DNA of 64,000 nucleotides, from assembly GCA_905116865.2 (NCBI GenBank), contig CAJHNH020000233.1, positions 124,001 to 188,000 on the forward strand, read 5' to 3'. This DNA is from Candidula unifasciata (taxonomy: Eukaryota > Mollusca > Gastropoda > Stylommatophora > Geomitridae). The notes under the pieces are model-generated. The model was not told where the DNA came from. It saw nothing but the letters and a program-made list of their open reading frames with translations, and searched no databases. Below are positions 1 to 11,049 of this stretch, in pieces (position 1 is the first letter of the stretch; each line of letters opens with the position of its first letter). A program made the position numbers and the translations under genes.

Positions 1-243
1 ACGGATTCGTTTCGTTACTATACAATTTGAAATTTTTATCAATCATACGTTTTTGCTTTTGTTTTTTGTTCTTTGTTTGTGCATTGCAGTTTAGTTTGGG
101 TTTTGATGAAAATCTCACTGGCCGCCCTGGTGGGTGCGCCCCTAATATAACTGTATCGCAGGGTCACACGGTGGTCTGGTGATACTGTCGTGTTTGATTC
201 TTATCTACGACATCCTACAAACTGAAACATTAGGTGCTGGCGT
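1..243. other. Flank without recognisable feature
   Basis: AT-rich sequence leading into the G-rich minisatellite. I see no coding or repeat signal here. Confidence 0.5.
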
Positions 244-517
244 GTGGGGGGGTGGGTGTGGGGAAAGGTGGGTGTGGGGAAAGGTGGGTGTGGGGATAGG
301 TGGGTGTGGGGAAAGGTGGGTGTGGGGAAAGGTGGGGGTGGGGAGAGGTGGGGGTGGGGAGAGGTGGGTGTGGGGAGAGGTGGGTGTGGGGAGAGGTGGG
401 TGTGGGGAGAGGTGGGTGTGGGGAGAGGTGGGGGTGGGGATAGGTGGAGGTGGGGAGAGGTGGGGTGGAGAGAGGTGGGGTGGGGAGATGTGGGGGTGGG
501 GAGAAGTGGGTGTGGGA
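244..517 (+). repeat. G-rich 14-bp minisatellite, left part
   Basis: Tandem units of about 14 bp built on GGTGGGTGTGGGGA, with GGGG runs every few bases on the plus strand. The array resumes at 6091 after the LTR element, so this was one array that was split by an insertion. The regular G-runs could form G-quadruplexes (inference). Long glycine/tryptophan-rich ORFs here are repeat read-throughs. Confidence 0.93.
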
Positions 518-2004
518 TGTGACAATACGCGCGGTGACTTCAGAATGACTTTCCTCAACCTACTTTTATTTGTATGTATTTTGAAGTATACAGACAAATA
601 GGGATTTGGATACATCCTTAATCTTAGTAAGACGAGCACATCACACCTTTAATTCTCCTGGACCGTTGGTCATATCAAACACTAAAACTTTTTCCCAGAT
701 GTTAAGGGTTAAGGTACAGAGATAAGACTGACCAAGCAGACTTACTGACTGGAGATTTGCACACCATCTGTTGGTGTCAGATATTTTATCTCGTAGCCAG
801 ACTTTTAGGAGCAGCTAACTCCGGCTAATTGTGTTTAATTCCCCCTGAGGTTACCTAACTCGACGGCAGGTCCGACGGTCACTATTGACACAGTGAGCGG
901 AAAGTGTTGGCAGAAGAATTGACAAAGTCGGATTTTATTGTGATGGCAGGTGAAGTAGCCCGTAGGTGTGACTTGTCTTATTTGCTCTGGTCAGCTTAAT
1001 TGAACCAGGAGATCCTAGCGTGGGAATTCAAACAATTGGTGTACAGTCACTGACTGACAGTGAATAAACTTACCCACAAGGGAGGAGCTGTGATATCCCT
1101 GAATGAGAATGATTTTAGGCGTAATGTAGGAGGAGCTTGATAAAAGTTATAAAGGGCTGAACTTAAGGTCTGGTAAATGAGATCCTGTCTAGCACATGCC
1201 ATCTGTTGGGCTTAACCTAAGCTTGAGACAGAACTTTTGGCATCGTGGTTTCATTTTTTCCAGTTCCCACATTGGGCAGGGACTAGTAGGCATCCATTAT
1301 TTGCCGACCGTCGAGTGTAACGACCTGCAGAAAGCAGTGAGGACGACAAACTGGAAAAGATAGTCAGGGTCTCAAGCCGAGAACTGTCCTGATGAGCTAA
1401 GTTATGTACAACTTTAATGTCATCTATAACATCATCCCAACTCTACTAGCCTAAACAAGTTCATTTTAATTTCGATTTATTAAATAAATCTTTTTGATGT
1501 GTTTACACAGAGTTAAGTAAATTGTGTACTTAGGTTCAAGTGTCTTTGTGCATATTAGTTTACTTCAGCTAACAAATATTTAAATCACTTGATGGGGGCT
1601 TTTAAATGATGCCAGAAGAGGAGACCAGTCGCAGGGGTTAATTGAGCACCTGGATTATATCACAGTGGGTTTATCCAGATATCTATCTATCCCTTCTCCT
1701 TCTCCTGTGGATACAAGTACAGCAACTTTCATTTCATGGAACGAGCCACTCGCTGTTTTCTTGGCTATCCAGGACTGTCTAGGATCAACATAGCTTAGAT
1801 AATAGTCCAGTTTCTCACGTGGGTGGGCATTGTTAAGGTTCAAACCCACACCCTCACTATTTCAGTGTATTTACCCACGTGGGCGCGCGATAATTGGAGA
1901 TCTCGTCTGGGAATTTATAACATCGAGCGATAATTGGGTATCTCGTCTCGGGGTTTATAACATCATGTAACAAAAATGTCGCTCTCTAGAATTAAAACCT
2001 GACA
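518..2004 (+). repeat. 5' LTR
   Basis: Starts TGTGACAATACG and ends CCTGACA, followed four bases later by a PBS-like TGGCGTCCC. It has a TATA-like TATAAAG at 1148-1154 and a candidate polyadenylation signal AATAAA at 1483-1488, as expected if U3, R and U5 are all present. Near its end are two 40-bp tandem units (1887-1926 and 1927-1966). It is 113 bp longer than the 3' LTR because the 3' copy lacks about 112 bp here. Confidence 0.85.
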
Positions 2005-2008
2005 CAAG

Positions 2009-2026
2009 TGGCGTCCCGCCAGCGAT
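2009..2026 (+). promoter_or_regulatory. Candidate tRNA primer-binding site
   Basis: TGGCGTCCCGCCAGCGAT lies four bases after the inferred 5' LTR end. A TGG start just inside the LTR is typical because it pairs with the CCA end of a tRNA. Which tRNA is used was not determined. Confidence 0.6.
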
Positions 2027-2579
2027 CAAACCCGGCAGACCCTAGACTAACGAATAAAAAAATTTAATTTCATAGATTTCATTTTAACTCTTCATCCAGT
2101 TCTTAGACTAAAATCATACTTAGTAATTGGTAACTGGGATGATTAGAATTATAATAACTGTAAAAGTATTTAATTGATGAAATCATATGAGTTAACTGTC
2201 TATCATTGAACATTTCATGAACATTGATTGTTTAATCTATAGTGCTTAGTTAGAGTTGATGAATTGATGATTTTTTTTGCTTGCATATTTCATTTGATAT
2301 AGATTGTAGAACATATTACATGCTGACATCATATCATTGAGATTAATAATTAGTGACTGAGTGTAACATCGCTTTGATCATTTATAGGTTTATCCTTTTG
2401 CTGCTATAGTATTCTATAGGCTGTTAATCTGGTAGGCTGCTTTGCATCATATACATCTTTGTGCGGCTGTCATAATCTCCTCTGGTGCCAAGTTCACTGT
2501 ACTTTGCTCTGACATATCCTTCTTATCCTGACTCGAGGGAGTATCATATTTATTTCTGGATAGACCTGATAGATAGAGA

Positions 2580-4640
2580 ATGGACTTACGTACCGAGTAC
2601 CAAAAAGATGTAAAAAAATTCGGGATAGCTGAGGTTAGAGTAGGGGCACAGTTAGAAACATATATTAAATGCCAGATGGATACTTTTGATTATATGGTTG
2701 CCCGTAATGCTGCAGAGAAAAAGCGCCAGTTGGAGATAGAAGAATATAATAGGCAGGAACAGCTTAGGAAAGAAGAGTATGAAAGAGAGGAACAGCTAAG
2801 GAAAGTAGAGTATGAAAGAGATATACAGCTTATAAGAGAAGAATTAGAAAGAGAGATAGAGTGTATTCAGGAAGGATTTGCTGAAAGGATGCGGCGTAAG
2901 AGTGAAGAAATTCATCGAAAACTGCTATTTGAGAGGGCAGAAAAAGATAGGATAAAACAGCAAGCAGAAAACATTAGCGTTGAGGAAACTGCGAGTATAT
3001 GCGAGGAAAAACCATTACCTCAGGCTGAAACTCAAGCAGATATGGTGGGGGCCCACTATCTAGACACTGTGGTGTGCACTCCTTGGCCAAACTCAACAGC
3101 TAAGGAAGAAAACATAAAAACCGGAGGACAGTATCTCACACCTCTTATTCCTACAGAGAAAAGAGGCAACAAGGAGAACTCTTCTTTAGGGATAACCAGA
3201 TCTACATTGCTGGACCCCTTAACTTCCATTCCTAAGCCTAAAAGGAAAAGATGGAACAAGAAGCAGAAATCTTCTAAAGGGACCAGATCTACATTGCTGG
3301 AACCCCTTACTCCCATTACCTCAGACGAGATAAATGAGAGCGAACCTGACAGTAGTGACAAGCGTGATAACGGTTGTAACCGTAGACATAGCGGTTCGAC
3401 TGTCACACCAGACATTAATGAGGACGAGGGCAAAGACTTACCCAACTCCCATATCCCCTTTGGTCCCTTCAAACAAGAAGAGGAATTAAAGCAGACTGAT
3501 GTAGGGAATAACGCTGAACCTGTGTCCCCTATTTCCTTGGATGCGGCCGCATGCCTAATGGAATGTGTTAGTTCTGACTTTACACCCAAAGGAGTTGACT
3601 GCGATGGCGGCAACACACCTCCTGATTTGCTTTCACTGGACTGTGCATATGAAAGCCAGACCAAGGTGAGAATAGCAGATGAGGAGGAGAGTTCCCTGGA
3701 CGTCTTGACGATCTTAGAGACTCGACATAAACAGGACAATTCTGCTAGGCCTGTGCACGTCGATAATGGACAGACAGAAGTGTTTGCCATTATCGAAGAA
3801 GAAAATACTTTTCGTGAGCAGGGAGACCACTTGTCTCTGCTGCCCTGTACAGCTGGGGCGACAGGGATACTTCTGATGAAGGACCCTGAAGCAGAACAAG
3901 CCATGAATAGTAGGGAACCCCAACATTCTGGTCTTGAAGTACTCTTTGCTTCGAAGGAAGTGACAGGAGTATCTCAGCTGATGGTGGAAACTTCATTGCG
4001 AAGAAATCCCACCTTACAGTCTACAGGAAACCCTGAGTTTTTTACTGATTTGACTGTATACCCTGACTTGATTTCGTGCTCTGACTCTGGACTGATCTTT
4101 GTTAAAGACAATTCCACCCTGACAATTTGGCAAAGTAAAGACAGAATGCACCGAAGAGGCAACAAATGGACACTCTTCAAAGAAACGGTTAGTGGTAAGT
4201 GGCACTCACTTCATGGGATCATGATGAGTGAAGAAATCCCTCGTTTTAAGAGGAGATTTGTAACAGATTTTTCAAGAATCTGTGGACGGAGGAAAAGAGG
4301 ATCCAACCTGACTGCGACTAACCCTTTTAGTAGAACACTTCAGGCTCTCCCTAGGCAGATAGGGCGCAGCGAAATGAGGAAACGCACAGAGGTTGTCAGT
4401 CAACGGCGCAGAGGAGTCCCGTTGACAAAGCATGGATCTTTTATTTTCCGATGGAAGGAGGAACCTCCGGACAAAGGGACATTACCGAGCGACTGCTTGG
4501 AATACCCGCTCATTACCAGGATCAATGACAGTATTGAATTATCCTGGATGAAAGGACACGGGACGTCTGCAGACGAGTGCAGGAATTCCCACTGCCATAA
4601 AGAATACTGGAAACAGAAAACTTATGGGCAGTTATGCTAA
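2580..4640 (+). CDS. Gag-like ORF of the LTR element, 686 aa
   Basis: This is the only long ORF between the LTRs. It opens with MDLRTEYQKDVKKFGI and continues into a strongly charged coiled coil (about residues 45-130) of repeated EEYxREEQLRK-type heptads. That layout resembles the N-terminal part of Ty3/gypsy-type Gag proteins in animals, which is why I call it gag-like. Residues about 150-480 are serine-, proline- and acid-rich and look disordered. The C-terminal 150 residues are basic (GRRKRG near 575). I see no zinc knuckle, no protease triad and no polymerase motif. The frame is intact over 2 kb, which with the near-identical LTRs suggests a recently active copy. The start is the first ATG after a non-coding leader. 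The function is not established; it may be a structural protein or may serve only RNA packaging. Confidence 0.75.
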   Translation: MDLRTEYQKDVKKFGIAEVRVGAQLETYIKCQMDTFDYMVARNAAEKKRQLEIEEYNRQEQLRKEEYEREEQLRKVEYERDIQLIREELEREIECIQEGFAERMRRKSEEIHRKLLFERAEKDRIKQQAENISVEETASICEEKPLPQAETQADMVGAHYLDTVVCTPWPNSTAKEENIKTGGQYLTPLIPTEKRGNKENSSLGITRSTLLDPLTSIPKPKRKRWNKKQKSSKGTRSTLLEPLTPITSDEINESEPDSSDKRDNGCNRRHSGSTVTPDINEDEGKDLPNSHIPFGPFKQEEELKQTDVGNNAEPVSPISLDAAACLMECVSSDFTPKGVDCDGGNTPPDLLSLDCAYESQTKVRIADEEESSLDVLTILETRHKQDNSARPVHVDNGQTEVFAIIEEENTFREQGDHLSLLPCTAGATGILLMKDPEAEQAMNSREPQHSGLEVLFASKEVTGVSQLMVETSLRRNPTLQSTGNPEFFTDLTVYPDLISCSDSGLIFVKDNSTLTIWQSKDRMHRRGNKWTLFKETVSGKWHSLHGIMMSEEIPRFKRRFVTDFSRICGRRKRGSNLTATNPFSRTLQALPRQIGRSEMRKRTEVVSQRRRGVPLTKHGSFIFRWKEEPPDKGTLPSDCLEYPLITRINDSIELSWMKGHGTSADECRNSHCHKEYWKQKTYGQLC

Positions 4641-4700
4641 GGAGGACTTGAAATTCTTGGAAGCCACAGAGCGTGCTGATGTGCGGTCAGGGTGACCGAA

Positions 4701-4716
4701 CTTAAGGGGGAGGCTA
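4701..4716 (+). promoter_or_regulatory. Polypurine tract before 3' LTR
   Basis: CTTAAGGGGGAGGCTA sits immediately upstream of the TGTGAC start of the 3' LTR. This is the position and composition expected of the plus-strand primer in LTR retrotransposons. Confidence 0.8.
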
Positions 4717-6090
4717 TGTGACAATACGCGCGGTGACTTCAGAATGACTTTCCTCAACCTACTTTTATTTGTATGTATTTTGAAGTATACAGACAAATAG
4801 GGATTTGGATACATCCTTAATCTTAGTAAGACGAGCACATCACACCTTTAATTCTCCTGGACCGTTGGTCATATCAAACACTAAAACTTTTTCCCAGATG
4901 TTAAGGGTTAAGGTACAGAGATAAGACTGACCAAGCAGACTTACTGACTGGAGATTTGCACACCATCTGTTGGTGTCAGATATTTTATCTCGTAGCCAGA
5001 CTTTTAGGAGCAGCTAACTCCGGCTAATTGTGTTTAATTCCCCCTGAGGTTACCTAACTCGACGGCAGGTCCGACGGTCACTATTGACACAGTGAGCGGA
5101 AAGTGTTGGCAGAAGAATTGACAAAGTCGGATTTTATTGTGATGGCAGGTGAAGTAGCCCGGAGGTGTGACTTGTCTTATTTGCTCTGGTCAGCTTAATT
5201 GAACCAGGAGATCCTAGCGTGGGAATTCAAACAATTGGTGTACAGTCACTGACTGACAGTGAATAAACTTACCCACAAGGGAGGAGCTGTGATATCCCTG
5301 AATGAGAATGATTTTAGGCGTAATGTAGGAGGAGCTTGATAAAAGTTATAAAGGGCTGAACTTAAGGTCTGGTAAATGAGATCCTGTCTAGCACATGCCA
5401 TCTGTTGGGCTTAACCTAAGCTTGAGACAGAACTTTTGGCATCGTGGTTTCATTTTTCCAGTTCCCACATTGGGCAGGGACTAGTAGGCATCCATTATTT
5501 GCCGACCGTCGAGTGTAACGACCTGCAGAAAGCAGTGAGGACGACAAACTGGAAAAGATAGGCAGGGTCTCAAGCCGAGAACTGTCCTGATGAGCTAAGT
5601 TATGTACAACTTTAATGTCATCTATAACATCATCCCAACTCTACTAGCCTAAACAAGTTCATTTTAATTTCGATTTATTAAATAAATCTTTTTGATGTTG
5701 TTACACAGAGTTAAGTAAATTGTGTACTTAGGTTCAAGTGTCTTTGTGCATATTAGTTTACTTCAGCTAACAAATATTTAAATCACTTGATGGGGGCTTT
5801 TAAATGATGCCAGAAGAGGAGACCAGTCGCAGGGGTTAACTGAGCACCTGGATTATATCACAGTGGGTTTATCCAGATATCTATCTATCCCTTCTCCTTC
5901 TCCTGTGGATACAAGTACAGCAACTTTCATTTCATGGAACGAGCCACTCGCTGTTTTCTTGGCTATCCAGGACTGTCTAGGATCAACATAGCTTAGATAA
6001 TAGTCCAGTTTCTCACGTGGGTGGGCATTGTTAAGGTTCAAACCCACACCCTCACTATTTCAGTGTATTTACCAACGTGGGCGCGCGACA
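4717..6090 (+). repeat. 3' LTR
   Basis: Nearly identical to 518-1890. It then jumps from GCGCGC directly to the terminal GACA, missing about 112 bp present in the 5' copy. The break falls at a shared GA dinucleotide. GGGA follows at 6091, matching the base run before the 5' LTR. Confidence 0.9.
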
Positions 6091-6160
6091 GGGAAGAGGT
6101 GGGGGTGGGGAGAGGTAGGGGTGGGGAGAGGTGGGTGTGGGGAGAGGTGGGGGGGTGGTT
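6091..6160 (+). repeat. G-rich minisatellite, right part
   Basis: Same GGTGGGGGTGGGGAGA-type units as 244-517, now on the other side of the LTR element. It ends at the TTAATCC before the next array. Confidence 0.9.
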
Positions 6161-6179
6161 AATCCGTCCTCATGCGCTC

Positions 6180-6512
6180 GTAATGGTGACTGTTGTAATC
6201 GTGACTGTCGTAATCGTGACTGTCGTAATCGTGACTGTTGTAATCGTGACTGTCGAAATCACGACTGTTGTAATCACGACTGTCGTAATCGTGACTGTCG
6301 TAATCGTGACTGTCGTAATCGTGACTGTCGTAGTCACGACTGTCGTAATCATGACTGTCGTAATCGTGACTGTCGTAATCGTGACTGTCGTAGTCACGAC
6401 TGTTGTAATCATGACTGTCGTAATCACGACTGTCGTAATCACGACTGTCGTAATCACGACTGTCGTAATCATGACTGTCGTAATCGTGACTGTCGTAATC
6501 ATTACTGTCGTA
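6180..6512. repeat. 15-bp minisatellite, about 22 copies
   Basis: Unit GTAATCGTGACTGTC with C/T and A/G variants. Because 15 is a multiple of three and the unit lacks stops in several frames, long ORFs appear on both strands (YDSHD/YDSRD pentapeptides on the minus strand). These are read-throughs. Confidence 0.95.
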
Positions 6513-6519
6513 ACATTCC

Positions 6520-7560
6520 CTTTTCACACACAAAAGCGCGAGGGGGGGAGCCGAAATATCCACAAGGCAGGGTGACTGTCTATCAATCAGGCTCGCACAC
6601 AGGTTCAGACCTGCTCGATAGACCTGTCTATATACCACAAATCTGCTGATCCCATACGCAACATTACAGGCTTGGGAGAGAACGAAGCGCCCCCTTCCCA
6701 ACAATATAAACAAATGAACTGAGGTGCTTTTTTTAAAGTTAAACTTTATATATTTTTCATTAATCTAAACATTTATGAATTTAAATGCGCCTAAGTAACC
6801 CCCCCCCCCCTTCAACCCCACTGTTTACTGTGTGTCTGTGCCCTTGGCTGTCGGTACTTACGACTTAACATTATCCCTGTGCTAAACGTAAATTATACCC
6901 CTACTTTCACACATTCAAAGATATGTGGTTTTGAAAATACTTTTTTTTCCCGCGACATCAGCAAATTCTAACTTCTGCACTTTTATCGTCAATCCTTTCC
7001 TGACCCGAGTTATAGGTTCCCACAATGACACCTCCCTGGCATTTGAAAACTGTCCGACACAATCGTGAAAGACGCCATTCAAAGACGATCAGTCTCAATG
7101 GACAGTAACCGTGCAAATGTTGAAAAGCCATTGAAATAAGGCACCTTTACAAAACAAATGAGAGAAATACATGAACAAAAACGCAGCTATTCGCGTAAAA
7201 GGGAAATATATCAAAACCACCTGCAACCTATGCAAACCAGACGAGTTAAACAGACGAAGGTAGCGGGTTGGAATCAATGCCAAACGTGTGATTCTGGGCG
7301 ATTTCTCCGACGCCCAGACCTGCTTTAACAATTTATATAAAACCTGTTTGTGACAAGGTAACGTGTTCGCCACAGCAGGTCACAAAATCTCTCAGATTCA
7401 GCGCTTCTCACACCAGTGATTTTTGAAAAAAAGTACGGTGGTTCTTGCGTTGTTAGTTATGATTTTGAAACTAAACTGTCTTTTTAAAATTACCCTCAAT
7501 TCAATTTTAACTGTGACCACCTTCAACTAAATCAGAAAGAATTGCTGCTTTCAGTCCTGT
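6520..7560. other. No recognisable feature
   Basis: Ordinary AT-balanced sequence with a short poly-C run near 6800. A 92-codon minus ORF at 7095-7373 shows no family motif. Confidence 0.5.
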
Positions 7561-7599
7561 CCTCTGTATTTGTGGTTGTCGGGCTGTCATTAAATCAGG

Positions 7600-9990
7600 T
7601 TTTCCTTTGTATTTGTCAGTTTCCTATCACTCCTGGTTTGTTAAGGTATCTTCTCGTTTAGTTGTTCTCGTATCTGACTGGTCTTGCGCTGCGTTTCGGC
7701 TCGCTGGGTTAGCTGTTCTGCTGCCATGGCTGGTTATGGTGATTTTGACTTACCGGTTGGTGTGTCCTGTTTGCCCTGAAAAGGACTGGCAGTTTGAAAT
7801 CTGGGGCTGCTTTGGTTGGCCTCTTCTTCCTTGACTGTCTGGCACTGCTTATTCGTTAAGTTTCAAGTGGTTTGGTGCTGACGTTATCGTCTCTAGCATT
7901 AGTTTTTGTAGTGTCGGCGCTTGTCGCGTTTTCCGCCGAGTTTTAGTGCTTGGTTCGTCTGGGGACCATGGTACTTAGTCTACTGGCTAACTTGAGTTAA
8001 AGTAGTCTGCTTCAGTTAGGACATCATCTCGTGGGTAGATCTTGTTCAGTAGGTCGTTTCTTGTCGCGTCTAATTAGATGCGAAAAGCCTTTCAGCGTTT
8101 GAAGGCCCGCGGTGTTTTTTTAGTCTGTGAAAAGCCACGGTGTTGTCATGACTGCTTTTGCCTGCGCTTAAATTCTAGCATCCCTTGTTTCCAGTAGCGC
8201 TTCTACACTGTCTGCTTCTTTGCGGTCGTCTCCTCTAGTGCTGATCACCTTTCTTGCTGCTTGCAGCTCGCTGCCTAATTGCTTAACTTTGTATTTTCTT
8301 CTTCAGCTTTAGGTAACTTTGCCTCTGTTTCTGCTAGCGTAGTCTTGATCGAGGTGATTTCGGCAAGGAGTTACGGCTGGGTTGCTCTTATTTCTTGGAT
8401 GTCGCTCTCCATTTCTTTGGTTGTCTGCCTCATCTGAGTCTGGATGACGCTAAGGACGGTCAGGATGTCTACCTTGAACTTCGCCATGTCTGTGCATTCT
8501 GCGTCCCATTGTTTCTAAGATTCGAGGGGCGCCTGCATCATGCTTCGGAGATCTGTCATCTCGTCTCCCCCTCTCTCTCTCTCTCTCTCTCTTTCTCTGG
8601 GTTTTGGTGGTTGTCTTTTCTTCATAAAGTGCTTGAATCTCATTCTTTAGGCGGGCAATCTCTTTTTCAAGCTTAGCGGTGACTGCTGTAGCTACGCTTT
8701 TAGGTGCCTCGTGTCTCCTTCGGGCCTCCTGGTACTGGACATTTCCCCTGACAGCTGTAGTGGTGATATCCCTACACTGCTGGAGATATGGGCACCCTAT
8801 ATACCTGGCACCGTGTTGGCCGCAACAGCTGACACATTTCCTATTTGAGTTGGCTTTTCGGAAGTCTTGATCTATCTTCGCCAGGGTGCAGTCGCTAAAA
8901 GCGCGGTGTTCCGAACAGTACCGGCAAATCTCGTGCTCGCTCACACAGGACGCTCTAGAATGCAAGGCTTTCTAGCATCGAGAACACTGGAGTACCGTGG
9001 TATGCACTGTTTTGGTCTCTGCATCATCTGATTCAAACAGACTTGGTCCGGTATGTCTTCGCCCTCTGTGGTGATGACTGCAACTAGCGACCAGTTGTGC
9101 TTAGCTAAATCCGTTCCTCTCCGCTTTGGTGAACTTGATTATCGGGGGGTTTTTGTCTTTCGGTTGCCCGAGAATCTCCTAGTCGCTCAGGTGAAGATTG
9201 ACTTTCCGCAAGACACATTATCTGACATTCTGGAATATGGTGGCATTCACGGTCATTTCCTTGGATCGCTGTAGCTCTTTCCTGCCGTCCTTCTGGATCT
9301 CGTCAAGTATGCTCGAGGTGCGGTTGGCTCTGTTTAGTGTGGCGATCATGCTCTCTCAAACTCCACTGAGTCTGGAGACCGCACGCTTGCCCAGCAGAAT
9401 TTCCAGCATGTTGAAATTGTCAGAGTCGCAAGAGCGGTAACTGACTGTTGCTTGGCCCACGCTGGTCTGCGGGAGAAATATGGTGACCGGATATTCGTGG
9501 TTTCCAGTCTTCTGTCTCTCAAGTTAGCTGTGTGGCTCGGGTAAGGCTGGTCTTAGTGCGGGTTCTGGTGTCGGTACGAATTGTTCGGGAGAAGCTGGCA
9601 GGTCATTCAGGGGCTCAGCAGTGGCCTGCGCGTCAGCCTTCTCTGCTTTAGCAGAAGTTGTTTTCATTTTCCTGAAGGATGAGGTCGATCGACTACTGCT
9701 GCCGTTGGGTTGTCGCTGCTGGCCCGCCTTTTTTCCACTTGGTCTGCTGCCACGTGACACTGTGATTTGGTTCTGGTAACAGCTGGTTGTAGACTATGAT
9801 TTTGTGTTTTCGCTTCGCTTTTCAGTTCGGGTAACCAGCAAAAGCTTGGTCTCTGCAAAGGTTACAAGTCCGGTTAGGAGTTCTGAAAAGGACTCCTTTG
9901 GGTGCGCCCGACACAAGACTAAGGCTATCGGGAAATGGACGTTACAAATAATGCGGATTCGAAAACCGACGCCATAACCAGTTATCGACA
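7600..9990 (-). mobile_element. Decayed LINE ORF1 (gag-like, zinc knuckles)
   Basis: Minus-strand coding relic broken by stops and frameshifts. The best-preserved piece (8450-8965) has CCHC-type spacing: CRYCSEHRAFSDC followed by KCVSCCGQHGARYIGCP, the paired knuckles typical of ORF1 proteins of Jockey- and I-like non-LTR retrotransposons. After the knuckles comes a coiled coil (EKEIARLKNEIQALYEE) that runs into a CT microsatellite near 8570-8592, read as an RERERE stretch. Upstream on the same strand (9524-9760) is a serine/alanine/proline-rich stretch compatible with an ORF1 N-terminus. No ORF2 follows to the left. The edges are approximate, and the host family assignment rests only on the knuckle pattern. 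Confidence 0.65.
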
Positions 9991-10099
9991 ATCAGACAGT
10001 CAGATAGTGAGTATTGAGCGAGACGAGGCGGGCTGCTTGCGATCAGGCGGTCAGCGAGCGAAAATTACCCTGTCGGCCAAAGTTAAATAGATAGACAGT

Positions 10100-11049
10100 A
10101 TTCATCAGTTCTTGTTATGCCTAGTGGCACATGAGGCTTTAGAGAGGACTTTCCAGGCTTTCCTGTCCTGTGCAATCTTCAGTACAGTTGTCCATGTCAA
10201 AGATGCCGCACTCAGGTCACTTTCCATCGTTTGACTCCATGTTGTTTTCGGGCGCCCATGTGGTGTCCACGTAAGACCTGTTTTGGCAGGTATATCAGGA
10301 TTCATTCTCGTAACGTGGCCAAGCCATTTCCAACTTATCTGGGTTATCATACTGTATAAAGTTTCTTGATTTGTGACTTGAAGTAGTTTAGTGTTCGAGA
10401 TTGTTTCTGGCCAGAAAATGATGATAATTCTACGTAGACATGTGTGGTGGAAGGTGGACAGCTTGTGTGCATCCTTTTTTTGGTCATTCTTCAGCATTCC
10501 GCTCCATAAAGAAGAACTGGCAAAATGATGCTCTTGTAGAGTCGGAGTTTCGTTCCTCAGCAGTAATTGTTGGATTTCCAGACTTGCCTCATCCTTCCAA
10601 AAGCAGCTCTAGCTTTGTTCAGATGTGACTGTATGTCCTATTCGGTCCGTCCCGGTAGGGACACCACGCTGCCAATATATGTGAAATGTTCTACATTTTC
10701 AAGAGTTTGGTTATTTATGGTCAATGGTTGTTGGTTTGGGCTGCTTGTCATGATCTTAGTTTTCTTTGTATTTATTCTCAGTCCCACCATTTCTGCTGTG
10801 CTGTGTAGTCTGTTACTTTTTCCTTGCATATGTTATGGTTATGTAATAAGAGTGCTATATCATCTGCAAAATCAAGGTCCTTAAGCATAGTGATTGGAGT
10901 CCACCGTATGCCTCTCGATGTCCTGTCTACTGTGTTCTTTAGTATCCAGTCGATCACAAGGTTGAAGAGGAGAGATGACATAACACATCCCGGTCTCACA
11001 CCTGTCTTTACTGGGAAAGATGAAATTTTTTTTCCTGCATGAACAAGCA
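10100..11049 (-). mobile_element. 5'-truncated LINE, reverse transcriptase C-terminal half
   Basis: Minus-strand pieces read in order. First is GVRPGC plus MSSLLFNLVIDWI and LDFADDIALL (the RT palm with FADD in place of YADD; 10778-11050). Next is VGLRINTKKTKIM...FTYIGSVVS (10638-10829). Last is the C-terminal WLGHVTRM...GRPKTTW...AQDRKAWK segment (10105-10497). Frameshifts separate the pieces, so the copy is dead. An 11-bp direct repeat AGATAGACAGT lies on each side (10089-10099 and 11050-11060), an excellent target-site duplication. The ORF stop is only about 15 bases from the 3' end, a very short 3' UTR like that of RTE-type elements. The left edge is the 3' end and the right edge is the 5' truncation. 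Confidence 0.9.

Larger units (their letters stand above)
518..6090 (+). mobile_element. Non-autonomous LTR retrotransposon
   Basis: Two near-identical direct repeats (518-2004 and 4717-6090) bracket an internal region with a primer-binding-site-like sequence, one long ORF and a polypurine tract directly before the 3' LTR. Both LTRs begin TGTGAC and end GACA. The element is flanked by a 4-bp target-site duplication GGGA (514-517 and 6091-6094). In the aligned 1.37 kb the LTRs differ at about six bases and one 1-bp indel, so the insertion is recent. There is no protease, reverse transcriptase, RNase H or integrase between the LTRs, so mobilisation must depend on another element's enzymes. The 2.0-2.58 kb leader is AT-rich and non-coding. 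The TG...CA ends, 4-bp duplication and gag-like N-terminus of the ORF point to a Ty3/gypsy-like relative; that class assignment is inference. Confidence 0.92.

Noticed and set aside
1655..1849. 64-codon minus ORF present in both LTRs
   Set aside because: It repeats only because the LTRs are duplicates; no motif and lies in regulatory sequence.
3056..3904. 282-codon minus-strand ORF inside the LTR element
   Set aside because: Antisense shadow of the 686-codon ORF; serine-rich with no motif.
6021..6713. Repeat-protein ORFs (YDSHD, NRDCRNHDC, TVVIVTVVI types)
   Set aside because: A 15-bp unit keeps all frames open; there is no non-repeat domain, signal or conserved start.
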